From positions 1 to 64,000 of the forward strand of contig JBGSIA010000031.1 in assembly GCA_041751935.1 (NCBI GenBank): a DNA stretch of 64,000 bases, read 5' to 3'. Origin of the DNA: JBBSJZ01 sp041751935. GTDB taxonomy: Bacteria > Planctomycetota > Planctomycetia > Pirellulales > Pirellulaceae. Both the position numbers and the translations under genes were made by a program. The notes beneath the pieces are model-generated. The model saw nothing but the letters and a program-made list of their open reading frames with translations, was not told the DNA's origin and ran no database searches. Positions 7,815-16,339 of this stretch are shown here, piece by piece; positions within the stretch are counted from its first letter, which is position 1; the number at the start of each line of letters is the position of its first letter.

Positions 7815-8930
7815 ATGCACGGATCAATAAAAATGAAAATCAAACCTTGGCTTTGTGGCCTGATCGTATTTTTGACGCTCTGCGGGGCGCCCTCAATCAG
7901 TCACGCCGACCCACTTCTTGATCAAGGCTTGAAAAAGATGGCCGAAGAGATCAAGGGTTTTCTACAAGACGAGAAGCTTCCGCTCAAAATCGTCGTCGGC
8001 GATTTCACGGCGCCGCCGCGATTAAAAGCGAGTGGTGGCGTGGAGATCAGTCGTGCGATTGCAGAGCAACTGAAGAACACCGGCATTGATGTGTCTGATG
8101 ATGCGAAACAGCAACTGATGGGCAATTTCAAACTAAAAGAGAAAAAGCAACATCCTCAAGACAGCTTCGAGTCGCTCGCTTTGGAGATCGAGGCAATCAT
8201 CCTCGATGGGGAGGACGAGGAACTCGCAGAACTTCCGATCAGTGTGTTTGGCTCCGTCGCTCTCCAAATTGCTGGACAAACCGTTGACGTGCCTGCAGAC
8301 CTTCCCGAGGGACTCAAGCAGGAAACACTCATTCGCCAGATCAAACAGCCGCCCACGAAAGTGGAGCAAGCAAAGACTAAGCCCAGCGATACAAGCCCCT
8401 TTGGAATGGAGATCTTGGTCAACAGCAATAACCAGCTAAGTTCACGCAGTCCCAAGCTCGACAACCAAAGCCGTGCCTTTGTTGATTTGCATCGTGGTGA
8501 AGAATATGTGGTGCGGTTGTATAACGATGCATCTTTCGAGGCGGCTGTCTGCTTAACAGTTGATGGTGTGGATGTGTTCGTGGATGCCGCAGACGCACCC
8601 AAGGACAGTCGCTTCATCATCTACCCAGGCACCCACATCGATGTACCAGGCTGGTATTTTACAAAAACGAATTCAAAAGCGTTCGAGATTGGTGGTTACG
8701 AAGAGAGCGTAGCTCATCGAGTTGGAAACTCGACGGGAATCGGAACGATCACCGCGTCATTTCAAGCCTGCTGGGATCCAAGCGGCCCCCGTCCAGCCGA
8801 TGAACCGGGCGGGAATGCGAAAGGCGGGAATGCCACCAAGCAAGGCCGTGACATCAACAAGAACTATGTTCAGCTCACTCGAGAGTTCGGCGACGTGCGA
8901 GCCGTGATCAGCGTACGGTATGATCGGTAG
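7815..8930 (+). CDS. secreted protein of unknown function, paralogue of the 10411 gene product
   Basis: 371 residues. The signal peptide is best formed from the internal Met at 7833 (MKIKPWLCGLIVFLTL, cleavage after SHA); the ATG at 7815 has no better ribosome site. The N-terminal domain (about 35-135) includes KIVVGDFTAPPRLKASGG and alternating alpha/beta segments reminiscent of CsgG/LpoB-type lipoproteins, which is only an impression. The C-terminal domain (about 225-320) has the pattern GEEYVVRLYN, VDGVDVFV, IIYPGTHIDVPGW and GTITASFQACW. The 10411 gene product has the same order of motifs. I recall exported proteins of unknown role with a similar VDG...YPG...GW core. It ends 40 bp before the third caspase gene. 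Confidence 0.7.
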   Translation: MHGSIKMKIKPWLCGLIVFLTLCGAPSISHADPLLDQGLKKMAEEIKGFLQDEKLPLKIVVGDFTAPPRLKASGGVEISRAIAEQLKNTGIDVSDDAKQQLMGNFKLKEKKQHPQDSFESLALEIEAIILDGEDEELAELPISVFGSVALQIAGQTVDVPADLPEGLKQETLIRQIKQPPTKVEQAKTKPSDTSPFGMEILVNSNNQLSSRSPKLDNQSRAFVDLHRGEEYVVRLYNDASFEAAVCLTVDGVDVFVDAADAPKDSRFIIYPGTHIDVPGWYFTKTNSKAFEIGGYEESVAHRVGNSTGIGTITASFQACWDPSGPRPADEPGGNAKGGNATKQGRDINKNYVQLTREFGDVRAVISVRYDR

Positions 8931-8955
8931 AGATGACTAATTTTCAGTTCAGTCA

Positions 8956-8963
8956 AGGAGGTA
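8956..8963 (+). promoter_or_regulatory. strong Shine-Dalgarno that fixes a TTG start
   Basis: AAGGAGGT lies 7 bp before the TTG at 8971. The protein read from that TTG begins with a proper signal peptide, and no ATG in the frame offers an alternative at that place. This decides the start of the third caspase gene. Confidence 0.8.
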
Positions 8964-8970
8964 CCACACG

Positions 8971-10395
8971 TTGAATCGAATCAAGTTCCTGTTGTTGGCA
9001 GCGATGTTCACGCCCGGGATAGCGATCTCGCAAGACAAATATGCGATTACGGTTGGAGCGGAGGTGTATGACACGAGTACTTTTAGGAACCTGGATTGGT
9101 CGCACGAGGACGCCAATGAGCTTGCCAAGTCACTGGAGAGTCATGGCTTTCAAACAACAGTCATGACTTGCGACTCACGATCAGGAAAGCTTCGCCCCTC
9201 GTCTCCCGAGAGAATTGAGCGAGTCGTTTCGTCTGTAGCTGCAAGTTGCACCGATGGCGATACATTGATCGTTAGCTTAACTGGCCATGGCGTTCAGTTT
9301 TCGGATGAAGACCTTCTTCCCACGGGCGTACGAGAAACCTATTTCTGTCCTAGTGACGCTGACCTCAGTGACAAATCGACACTTTTGAAAGTCAGCCGCA
9401 TCGTCGAGATGATGCAGGAAGCCAAGGCGACGCAAAAGTTGTTGCTCATTGATGCGTGCCAGGAACACGTCCTTTCAACAAACGGGAATAGAAAGAACGC
9501 GAAGCGAATTGAGTTGGGCTCGATCCATGAAAGTCGTCGCAGCGTGCCTGGTGGCATGACCGTTCTCTTTAGCTGTAAAACGGGCCAGTTCAGTTGGGAG
9601 CATGACGACATTCAGCACAGCGTTTTCTCATATCACATCATTCGATACTTGAATGGACTTGCAGATTCGCGTTTCTACACCGATGGGAAAATCGATCTAT
9701 TTGGATTGCAGTCTTATGTTGCCAAACGGACAAATGAATACGTAATCAACAACAATCTCGATCCGGATGGGCAGTTGCCTGTGCTTCGTGGCGATAGCAC
9801 GACATGGCACATCGGAGATGTCACGGCACCCTCAGTGCGCACGCATGGCGGAATGATTTTTCATCGTGTACTGCCCGATGTCTGGTTCGGCGAGACGGAA
9901 GTCACGCGATCGCAGTGGACCGCCATTATGAAGACTTCACCGTGGGGTTCGTCCGGACCAGACGGTCAACTTCCCGCAACACGAGTAAGTTGGGAAACGG
10001 CGTCGCAGTTTTGTGACGGATTAACCGCTGAGGCAAGGATCCAGGGTAGCATTGGAACCCATGAGCAATTTGCGATTCCTAGCCTGGAGCATTGGAGAAA
10101 GATTGCTGATTCCGCCGTCTTGAACAACCTTAAGCAAACCGCATGGACGTCTGAAAACTCCGAAAAACAGCTCAAGGTGGCTGGTAGCCTCAAACGCGAT
10201 CCTAACAAGCTTTTTGACTTTTTCGGTAACGTTTGGGAATGGTGTGATTCGAGTGAAAGTGATAAACCTGCATGCGGCGGAAGCTACAAATATCCCATGG
10301 CCGTCGCATCCAACCTAGAACCAATCTATTACGCTTCGAATCAGGCCTTCGAGGACATTGGACTGCGGGTGTCGCTGGTCTCGGGCAATCAATAG
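8971..10395 (+). CDS. secreted caspase-like protease with compact FGE-like C-terminus
   Basis: 474 residues from a TTG start with a full ribosome binding site. A signal peptide (MNRIKFLLLAAMFTPGIAIS) is followed by a caspase domain closely similar to that of the 2906 gene: His in LTGHGVQF (H106) and Cys in LLLIDACQE (C163), with the same ELGSIHESRRSVPGGM stretch. The C-terminal part from about residue 285 is FGE-like but shortened: it lacks the usual opening IPAGEFMMG block and keeps ETEVTRSQW, FGNVWEWCDS and the final GLRVSLV. Its end shows no NNC codon bias, so it is not a DGR variable region. It lies between two paralogous secreted-protein genes (gaps 40 and 15 bp) and is probably co-transcribed with them. 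Confidence 0.85.
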   Translation: MNRIKFLLLAAMFTPGIAISQDKYAITVGAEVYDTSTFRNLDWSHEDANELAKSLESHGFQTTVMTCDSRSGKLRPSSPERIERVVSSVAASCTDGDTLIVSLTGHGVQFSDEDLLPTGVRETYFCPSDADLSDKSTLLKVSRIVEMMQEAKATQKLLLIDACQEHVLSTNGNRKNAKRIELGSIHESRRSVPGGMTVLFSCKTGQFSWEHDDIQHSVFSYHIIRYLNGLADSRFYTDGKIDLFGLQSYVAKRTNEYVINNNLDPDGQLPVLRGDSTTWHIGDVTAPSVRTHGGMIFHRVLPDVWFGETEVTRSQWTAIMKTSPWGSSGPDGQLPATRVSWETASQFCDGLTAEARIQGSIGTHEQFAIPSLEHWRKIADSAVLNNLKQTAWTSENSEKQLKVAGSLKRDPNKLFDFFGNVWEWCDSSESDKPACGGSYKYPMAVASNLEPIYYASNQAFEDIGLRVSLVSGNQ

Positions 10396-10410
10396 GAAGT
10401 TAGAAAGATC

Positions 10411-11640
10411 ATGACAGCATTCTGTTCCCGGTTCATTGTTCTGTTGCTCGTGTTGGCAATCTTTGGCAACAGCATGCATGGCCTTGCCGGTGAGTTTGAG
10501 GACGCAGTTGCGAATGCTGCATTGCAGGTAAACGGGTTGCTCAAGGAACAGAACGAGAGCCGAATTTCGGCAAAGTTCCAAGGGTTTGGGAATCTGCCAG
10601 GAGGGAATGAGGTTGGCTTCATCGAGCTGTTTCGGAATGCGCTGGCTGAACACGGAAAAGTGTTGACCAAGCGAGCAAACCTTAGCTTCGAGGCAAGGCT
10701 TGTGCGAACAGATCCCGAGGGAAGCGATGTTATTTCCACTGAATTGATAGGGCAACTCATTGATCAACGTGGCAATTCGGTCGGCAACCGAATTCAGTGT
10801 TACCCGTCCATTACAAGTCCCGCTGAACTTGCTCAACAAAGCGGCGTTTCTAGCCAGCTAATTGCGACCAAACCGTCGCCCAATGGTTTCGACCCTGCAC
10901 AGAGTTTTCGCCGTGCCTACGACGCCCAAACTGTCCATGCCGCTAATGATGGGCATGAGATTTACAGCAACGAAGACTGTTTGTTCGGTGTAGCGGTTGT
11001 TGTAGGCAAATATTATCGTCGGATTGGAGAGCCCGCAGGATCGGCTGTTCCGGAGGGACTCGCGTATACCAGTCTACAGCTTGGTGAGGAGTATACGATC
11101 GAGTTGATCAACAACTCCAATCACGAGTGCGCTATTGAGGTCAAGGTAGACGGTTTGCGGCCCTTTCACTTTGCTGACGACTCGATCGTGAAACCAGATG
11201 GAGAGAAACCGAAATTCTTTGTCGTGGCACCGAGATCCCGGCAGCAAGTGCGAGGCTGGGTGCTAGCGAAAGAACGTCTATCGCGTTTTCTTGTCACGCC
11301 GCTCCAGGAAAGCGCGGTCATGCGAGCTGGAGTTTCAACAGAAAATGTTGGTATGGTCTCGTTGACGTTTCATGCTTGTTGGACTGCGGAAAATGCGCCG
11401 CCAGCCAACGAGCCTTTGATCGTTCTGCCCAGCCGTCCTAAGATTCAATACAGAACGGTCGAACGCAAAAGGCGAAGAGACGATGGCACGATCGAAACTT
11501 ACACTGAACAGATCCCAGAAATGCAAACGAGCTCGGGTACGGCAACTGGTTTCGGCACCGAAGAGTCAACAGACTTGAGAGGGGTGACCCGAAAGATTGG
11601 GGTTCCTCGTGCGGTCGTTGCGTTTCGGTACAATCGATAA
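10411..11640 (+). CDS. secreted protein of unknown function, paralogue of the 7815 gene product
   Basis: 409 residues with a signal peptide (cleavage near HGLAG). It follows the third caspase gene by 15 bp. The C-terminal domain repeats the motif order of the 7815 product: GEEYTIELIN, VKVDGLRPFHF, FFVVAPRSRQQVRGWVL, then GMVSLTFHACW and a closing VPRAVVAFRYNR (compare VRAVISVRYDR). Before the end there is a basic, low-complexity insert around RTVERKRRRDDG. No catalytic motif is visible. A caspase gene flanked on both sides by genes of this family suggests a binding partner, substrate or inhibitor. Function is unknown. Confidence 0.7.
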   Translation: MTAFCSRFIVLLLVLAIFGNSMHGLAGEFEDAVANAALQVNGLLKEQNESRISAKFQGFGNLPGGNEVGFIELFRNALAEHGKVLTKRANLSFEARLVRTDPEGSDVISTELIGQLIDQRGNSVGNRIQCYPSITSPAELAQQSGVSSQLIATKPSPNGFDPAQSFRRAYDAQTVHAANDGHEIYSNEDCLFGVAVVVGKYYRRIGEPAGSAVPEGLAYTSLQLGEEYTIELINNSNHECAIEVKVDGLRPFHFADDSIVKPDGEKPKFFVVAPRSRQQVRGWVLAKERLSRFLVTPLQESAVMRAGVSTENVGMVSLTFHACWTAENAPPANEPLIVLPSRPKIQYRTVERKRRRDDGTIETYTEQIPEMQTSSGTATGFGTEESTDLRGVTRKIGVPRAVVAFRYNR

Positions 11641-11682
11641 TGAATCATATTGGCAAAATGAATGAGATGGTTCAAACCCAAT

Positions 11683-11708
11683 AGGGTTCAGTCACCGGTC
11701 TGAACCCT
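11683..11708 (+). terminator. stem-loop after the caspase operon
   Basis: A perfect 9-bp stem (AGGGTTCAG 11683-11691 with CTGAACCCT 11700-11708) closes an 8-base loop about 40 bp after the last gene of the caspase group. There is no T run behind it, so it may be a terminator of reduced type or an RNA-stabilising hairpin. Confidence 0.5.
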
Positions 11709-11965
11709 CGTTCCACGATTCGGATGACCTCACGAATTGGACAGATCGAAGTGAATGTGAGCAACAACCACTCGCGGCTAGCGTTTTAAGCCAAAATGCC
11801 GCCGACAACATGGTCTGGGAGCGTCATGTTGCATGGAATTTCGTTGATCGAGAAACGGATGAGAAATTCGCATTTTTGGAATGTTTTTTGGAATAAAAGA
11901 TGCATCGCAGTTCAAGACGAAACTCCGTTTTCCCGTTTTAAAACCGATCACTGAGAGGTGTCACT
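11709..11965. other. intergenic region with paired TTTTTGGAAT repeats
   Basis: I see no gene here. The sequence TTTTTGGAAT occurs at 11873-11882 and again at 11885-11894, a 12-bp spacing (about one helical turn), 70-90 bp upstream of the DUF1328 gene. It may be a regulator site or part of a promoter. Confidence 0.35.
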
Positions 11966-12154
11966 ATGGAATTGCTGACCTTTGCCATTATTGCGCTCGT
12001 CGTCTCGCTCATCGCAGGCGGGCTGGGGTTTTCGGGGGTGGCGGGAGCAGCGGCAACTGCTGCGAAAATTGCCTTTGGGATCTTTTTGGTAATCGCGTTA
12101 CTGCTGTTCGTCTTGATAGTGCTAGGAATCGGTGCTGGAGCAGCAGCGCTGTAA
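11966..12154 (+). CDS. DUF1328/UPF0391 small membrane protein
   Basis: 62 residues made almost wholly of two hydrophobic segments (FAIIALVVSLIAGGLGF and FGIFLVIALLLFVLIVLGI) joined by an Ala/Gly-rich turn (GVAGAAATAAK). This is the pattern of the DUF1328/UPF0391 family, tiny inner-membrane proteins of unknown role often linked to stress. AGAGGTG upstream of the ATG is a fair ribosome binding site. It stands alone between the caspase group and the sigma-kinase pair. Confidence 0.8.
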   Translation: MELLTFAIIALVVSLIAGGLGFSGVAGAAATAAKIAFGIFLVIALLLFVLIVLGIGAGAAAL

Positions 12155-12162
12155 GTAGCAAC

Positions 12163-12324
12163 TCAGAGCTTGTAGTTTTGTGAAAACCATGTCGTAATTT
12201 CAGCTAACGCTCGATCCAGCCAGTTGCGGTGGAACGTATCAGCGAATTGGCGTTGGTCCAAGAACTCGTCACACTTACGTACGGCGTCTCGTTGATCCCC
12301 GAGATGGTCAAGAAATTTGACCAG
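12163..12324 (-). pseudogene. possible gene fragment without a start
   Basis: The minus strand holds 53 sense codons between a TGA at 12325-12327 and a TGA at 12163-12165. The peptide looks like real coding material (FLDHLGDQRDAVRKCDEF, then DTFHRNWLDRALAEITTW) but has no usable start codon. I read it as the C-terminal remnant of a decayed gene. The family is not recognised. Confidence 0.3.
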
Positions 12325-12542
12325 TCAAACCGCCGGATCTACCGATCGTAGCAAGGGGCAAAATCAACGAGAGCGGTTGCTTTGGTTTGGGATCTCTTTC
12401 GATTCCAACATCGCTTGCTTCGCGAGTTCTGTGGTCAATTGCGAGCGTATTCAGAAGCGTTCGTTTGGTACAATGAACCGAGAAAGCTTGACTGTATCGT
12501 GCTCCGACTCCACGGCTGTTCACGTAATAACTCGCAATTTAC

Positions 12543-13118
12543 ATGTCGCAACAGGTCACACAACTACTCGTCGCTGCTGCCCAAGGCGATCGTCAAGCTG
12601 CCGCTGAGCTGTTGCCGTTGGTATATGACGAACTGCGAGAACTCGCCGCCGTGCGTATGGCTCAGGAACGACCGGGGCAAACATTGCAAGCGACGGCGCT
12701 CGTTCATGAAGCTTACTTGAAGCTGGTAGGAACCGAGGACGCGAAACAGTGGCAGGGACGCGGACATTTCTTTGCCGCAGCGGCTGAGTCGATGGGACGG
12801 ATTTTGGTCGACCAAGCCCGACGCAAGAAACGGCTCAAACATGGTGGTGATCAACGGCGAATTGAGCTAGACGAAGAATTGATTGCCGCGCCTCAGCGAC
12901 GAGACGATTTGTTGGCTCTGGACGCAGCGCTGGACAAATTGAAACAGGTCGATGGGTCAGCGGCGGAATTAGTGCAACTGCGATATTTTGCTGGACTTAC
13001 GGTCGCCAGTGCCGCCGAAGTTATGGATATCTCGATCAGCTCAGCAGAACGTCTGTGGCGCTATGCCCGCGCTTGGCTGCACCATGAGATCGAAGCAACG
13101 AATGAAAATATTTTGTAA
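12543..13118 (+). CDS. planctomycete-type ECF sigma factor
   Basis: 191 residues. The N-terminal region (VTQLLVAAAQGDRQAAAEL, then LVYDELRELAAVRM, TLQATALVHEAYLKL and FFAAAAESMGRILVDQAR) is characteristic of the ECF-like subgroup abundant in planctomycetes. A sigma-4 helix-turn-helix lies near the end (GLTVASAAEVMDISISSAER). The next gene, 138 bp on, encodes a membrane Ser/Thr kinase; this sigma/kinase neighbourhood is a known planctomycete arrangement in which the kinase is thought to control the sigma factor. The start is an ATG with no strong ribosome site. Confidence 0.85.
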   Translation: MSQQVTQLLVAAAQGDRQAAAELLPLVYDELRELAAVRMAQERPGQTLQATALVHEAYLKLVGTEDAKQWQGRGHFFAAAAESMGRILVDQARRKKRLKHGGDQRRIELDEELIAAPQRRDDLLALDAALDKLKQVDGSAAELVQLRYFAGLTVASAAEVMDISISSAERLWRYARAWLHHEIEATNENIL

Positions 13119-13256
13119 ATTTTTTGAAGGTGTTTGGACTCAGCGACGCATTGGTAACAGCGGGAGGGCAAAAACAACTTCCGTCCGGCAGTGTTGTCAG
13201 AGGATGATGCATCCGTCGGCCAATTCAACTACCAATCGCAGTCCAGGTAATCCAGC

Positions 13257-16220
13257 ATGAATGAACGAGCACTCTTTGAAGCCGCTTTGGAAATCGCCGA
13301 CCCGGACGCACGCCGAGCCTATCTCGATCAACAGTGTGCCGATTACCCAGAACTGCGAGTCCGCGTCGAAACCCTACTGCAATCGCACGATGTCGCAGGC
13401 TCGTTCCTGGAAATACCGATTGTCAATTCACCCATGCTACAAAATGGTCCCGAAGACGAACGGACCATCGAGTTGGCCAGCCCGCCAAATTTCGACAACA
13501 GCGATGACGACTCGATCTCGCTCAGCTTTTTAGAGCCATCGTCGAAGCCGGGGTCAATCGGCAAACTCGCGCATTATGAAGTGCTGAGCGAAATCGGTCA
13601 GGGAGCTTTCGGGATTGTGCTCAAGGCGTTCGACGAAAAACTGCATCGACTGGTCGCGATCAAGGTCATGAATCCTCAACTGGCCGCCACGTCGCCACCG
13701 CGAAAACGATTCCTTCGCGAAGCGCGCGCTGCTGCCGCTATCCGCCACGAGAATGTCGTTCAAGTTCACAGCGTCGAAGAACAACCGCTACCGTACTTGG
13801 TGATGGAGTTTATTGACGGTCAAACGATGCAAGAAAAACTCGATGGAGCCGGCCCTTTGGAGATTGCCGAAATCCTGCACATCGGAAGACAAATCGCCAG
13901 CGGGCTGGCTGCCGCTCACGCCACGGGGCTGATTCATCGCGACATCAAACCAGGCAACATCCTGCTGGAATCAGGACCAGATCAGAAGGTCAAGATCACT
14001 GACTTTGGTCTTGCCAGGGCCGCTGATGATGCGAGCATGACGCGCACCGGAACTGTTTGCGGAACGCCAATGTACATGGCACCGGAACAGGCCCTCGGAC
14101 AGACCCTCGATCATCGCGCTGACCTATTCAGCTTTGGTAGCGTTCTCTACCAGATGGCCTGTGGTCGCCCGCCGTTTCGCGCCCCCACGACGATCGCGGT
14201 CCTCCGCCGCGTCACCGATGAAGCACCACGACCATTGCAAGAAATTATTCCCGAGATTCCGGATTGGTTGGTTGCGATTATCAACAAGCTTCAAGCGAAG
14301 CAACCCGATGAGCGATTTCAAACCGCTAAGGAAATCGCTGATCTGCTGGCTCGGTGTCAATCGGAATTGCAACTCAAACACGAGGTCACCTGCATTCCGA
14401 CCGAGCGTATTGCCAACGTTTCGGTCAAAGACTTAAAGACATTGGACGTGCGGCCTCAAGCAAACCGTGAGAGCGCGAAAACCATCGCAGATGCTTCGAC
14501 ATCGGATTCGGCGAAGTTAAAGCAAATCGTGTACGGTGCCCTGTTGGCATTGATGGTCATGTCGCCGATCCTATTTGGTCGTCACTTAAGTTCGATAGTC
14601 AATAAGTGGGTTTGGCCAGCGATCCCAAAGTTGCCACCAACAGAGACAACGACGGGCCTGCATTTCGACGGTAAAGACGATTACGTAAAAGTCGGTCCAA
14701 TCGACTTGTCATCGCCGCAGTACACGTTGGAAGCATTCGTCACTTCGGCAAAAGATGGCGACAACGGCATCGTTGCATTACTCAAAAATGTCGATGGCCC
14801 GCCGGAGGTGATGGAACTGTACGACGGCTATCCCGGTGGTCAACGTCAGAGCGGTGCGGGAATCATCGGCCAGTCGCCTTACCAGTCGGTCAACGCGCCG
14901 CTAATCGCAGGTTCGCGCGAGCATCGCGCTATGGTGCTTAATGGTGCTGCGATGCACTACTACGTCAACGGCATTTGGCAAGGCAAACGAAATTGTACTG
15001 CTCGCAAAGGACTGATGTGGCAGATGCGAGAACTGTATATCGGCTGCAAAGGCAACCAGACACAGTTCTTTCGCGGCCAGATCGATCAATTGCGTCTGTC
15101 AAAGATCGCCCGATACGATGATAACTTCACGGTCGCATCAAAGTTGACTTCCGATGATTCCACCTTGGCCCTTTACGACTTTGACGAAGGTCAGGGCAAT
15201 GTGCTGCACGATTCGTCAGGCAACAATCACAACGGCAAAGTCTTTGGTGCGACGTGGAATAAGTCACGGTCGCCATCTGCATCTGCAGCGACGGGTTGGC
15301 ACGGATGGCCGATGGATGCTCCGTCACCGGCGATCGCGCCGTTCAACGCGGAGCAAGCAAAACAGTATCAGCAAGCCTGGGCCGCGTATCTGAACGTGCC
15401 GGTTGAATACACCATCTCATTGGGGCTAACGTTCCGATTGATCCCGCCCGGCGAGTTTACGATGGGCAGTACGCCGGAGCAAATCGCCGCAGCCTTACCA
15501 ACAGCCGGGGATGATACCCTATGGCAGGATTGCATCAAAAGCGAAGGACCGCAACATCGAGTCGTGTTGACTCAGCCATTTTTTCTTGCGACGAACGAGG
15601 TGACACAATCGCAATTCCAGAGAGTGAGTCAAAAGAATCCATCGTCCTTCTCGGAAGCAGGTCAATGGGCGGAATACGTCGAAAGAATCGACACGTCGTC
15701 GTTCCCAGTTGAAGGCGTAAGCTGGAATGATGCGGTCGACTTTTGTGCGCGATTGTCGGACATAGAATCCTTTGCCTACCGTTTGCCAACCGAGGCAGAA
15801 TGGGAATATGCATGTCGATCTGGCTCGACAACAGAATACTTCACCGGCGACTCTACGGCGGAGCTCGAACGAATGTGCTGGTTCTTTGACAATTCCAATG
15901 AACGAACTCACGCAGTCAGTGAGCTGCAACGGAATGCGTTTGGCTTGCACGATATGCATGGCAATGTTTGGGAATGGGTGGCAGATGCTTGGGATCCGAG
16001 TTTTTATTCAACGCATGTCTTTGATCCGATCGTCAACCCATTCAATCGTCCAACGGAGGACTCGCAGCGGATGACACGCGGCGGCAACTACTGTTCGTAC
16101 GCCGAAGCCTGCCGATCAGCGTCTCGGTGCTCTGAGGCATCGGCATACAGTTCAACCGTGATCGGTCTCCGCGTCGCAATGTCGGTCGATGCTGTGCGCA
16201 GTTTTGCGAAGAATCCGTGA
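13257..16220 (+). CDS. membrane Ser/Thr kinase with LamG and FGE domains
   Basis: 987 residues. The cytoplasmic kinase domain (about 107-370) has the glycine loop IGQGAFGIV (113-121), the lysine in VAIK (K136), HRDIKPGN (227-234), DFG (249-251) and APE (275-277), so it should be active. An N-terminal helical stretch precedes it. A membrane segment lies at about 424-441. Outside are a LamG/concanavalin-like domain (about 465-650, GLHFDGKDDYVKV) and an FGE-like domain (about 715-975, FRLIPPGEFTMGS ... HGNVWEWV). This is a receptor-kinase layout: the outer domains could bind a glycan or peptide and signal to the sigma factor encoded upstream. The final FGE codons are not NNC-biased, so it is not a DGR target. 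Confidence 0.9.
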   Translation: MNERALFEAALEIADPDARRAYLDQQCADYPELRVRVETLLQSHDVAGSFLEIPIVNSPMLQNGPEDERTIELASPPNFDNSDDDSISLSFLEPSSKPGSIGKLAHYEVLSEIGQGAFGIVLKAFDEKLHRLVAIKVMNPQLAATSPPRKRFLREARAAAAIRHENVVQVHSVEEQPLPYLVMEFIDGQTMQEKLDGAGPLEIAEILHIGRQIASGLAAAHATGLIHRDIKPGNILLESGPDQKVKITDFGLARAADDASMTRTGTVCGTPMYMAPEQALGQTLDHRADLFSFGSVLYQMACGRPPFRAPTTIAVLRRVTDEAPRPLQEIIPEIPDWLVAIINKLQAKQPDERFQTAKEIADLLARCQSELQLKHEVTCIPTERIANVSVKDLKTLDVRPQANRESAKTIADASTSDSAKLKQIVYGALLALMVMSPILFGRHLSSIVNKWVWPAIPKLPPTETTTGLHFDGKDDYVKVGPIDLSSPQYTLEAFVTSAKDGDNGIVALLKNVDGPPEVMELYDGYPGGQRQSGAGIIGQSPYQSVNAPLIAGSREHRAMVLNGAAMHYYVNGIWQGKRNCTARKGLMWQMRELYIGCKGNQTQFFRGQIDQLRLSKIARYDDNFTVASKLTSDDSTLALYDFDEGQGNVLHDSSGNNHNGKVFGATWNKSRSPSASAATGWHGWPMDAPSPAIAPFNAEQAKQYQQAWAAYLNVPVEYTISLGLTFRLIPPGEFTMGSTPEQIAAALPTAGDDTLWQDCIKSEGPQHRVVLTQPFFLATNEVTQSQFQRVSQKNPSSFSEAGQWAEYVERIDTSSFPVEGVSWNDAVDFCARLSDIESFAYRLPTEAEWEYACRSGSTTEYFTGDSTAELERMCWFFDNSNERTHAVSELQRNAFGLHDMHGNVWEWVADAWDPSFYSTHVFDPIVNPFNRPTEDSQRMTRGGNYCSYAEACRSASRCSEASAYSSTVIGLRVAMSVDAVRSFAKNP

Positions 16221-16339
16221 AATCAAATGGGGTCGCGACTTGTGCGGCCTTCTGATGTCATGTTTCGCAAGTAGAATCTTACCTACAACAGATTTCGAAT
16301 CGCGTGCTTCGCAACGTTTCAAGCAAAGGTGTCAACGAA

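Noticed and set aside
16075..16170. End of the kinase FGE domain as a second DGR variable region
   Set aside because: Only 19 of 30 codons end in G/C and many variable-looking positions are TCT, TCA, GCA or AGT, which do not derive from AAC.
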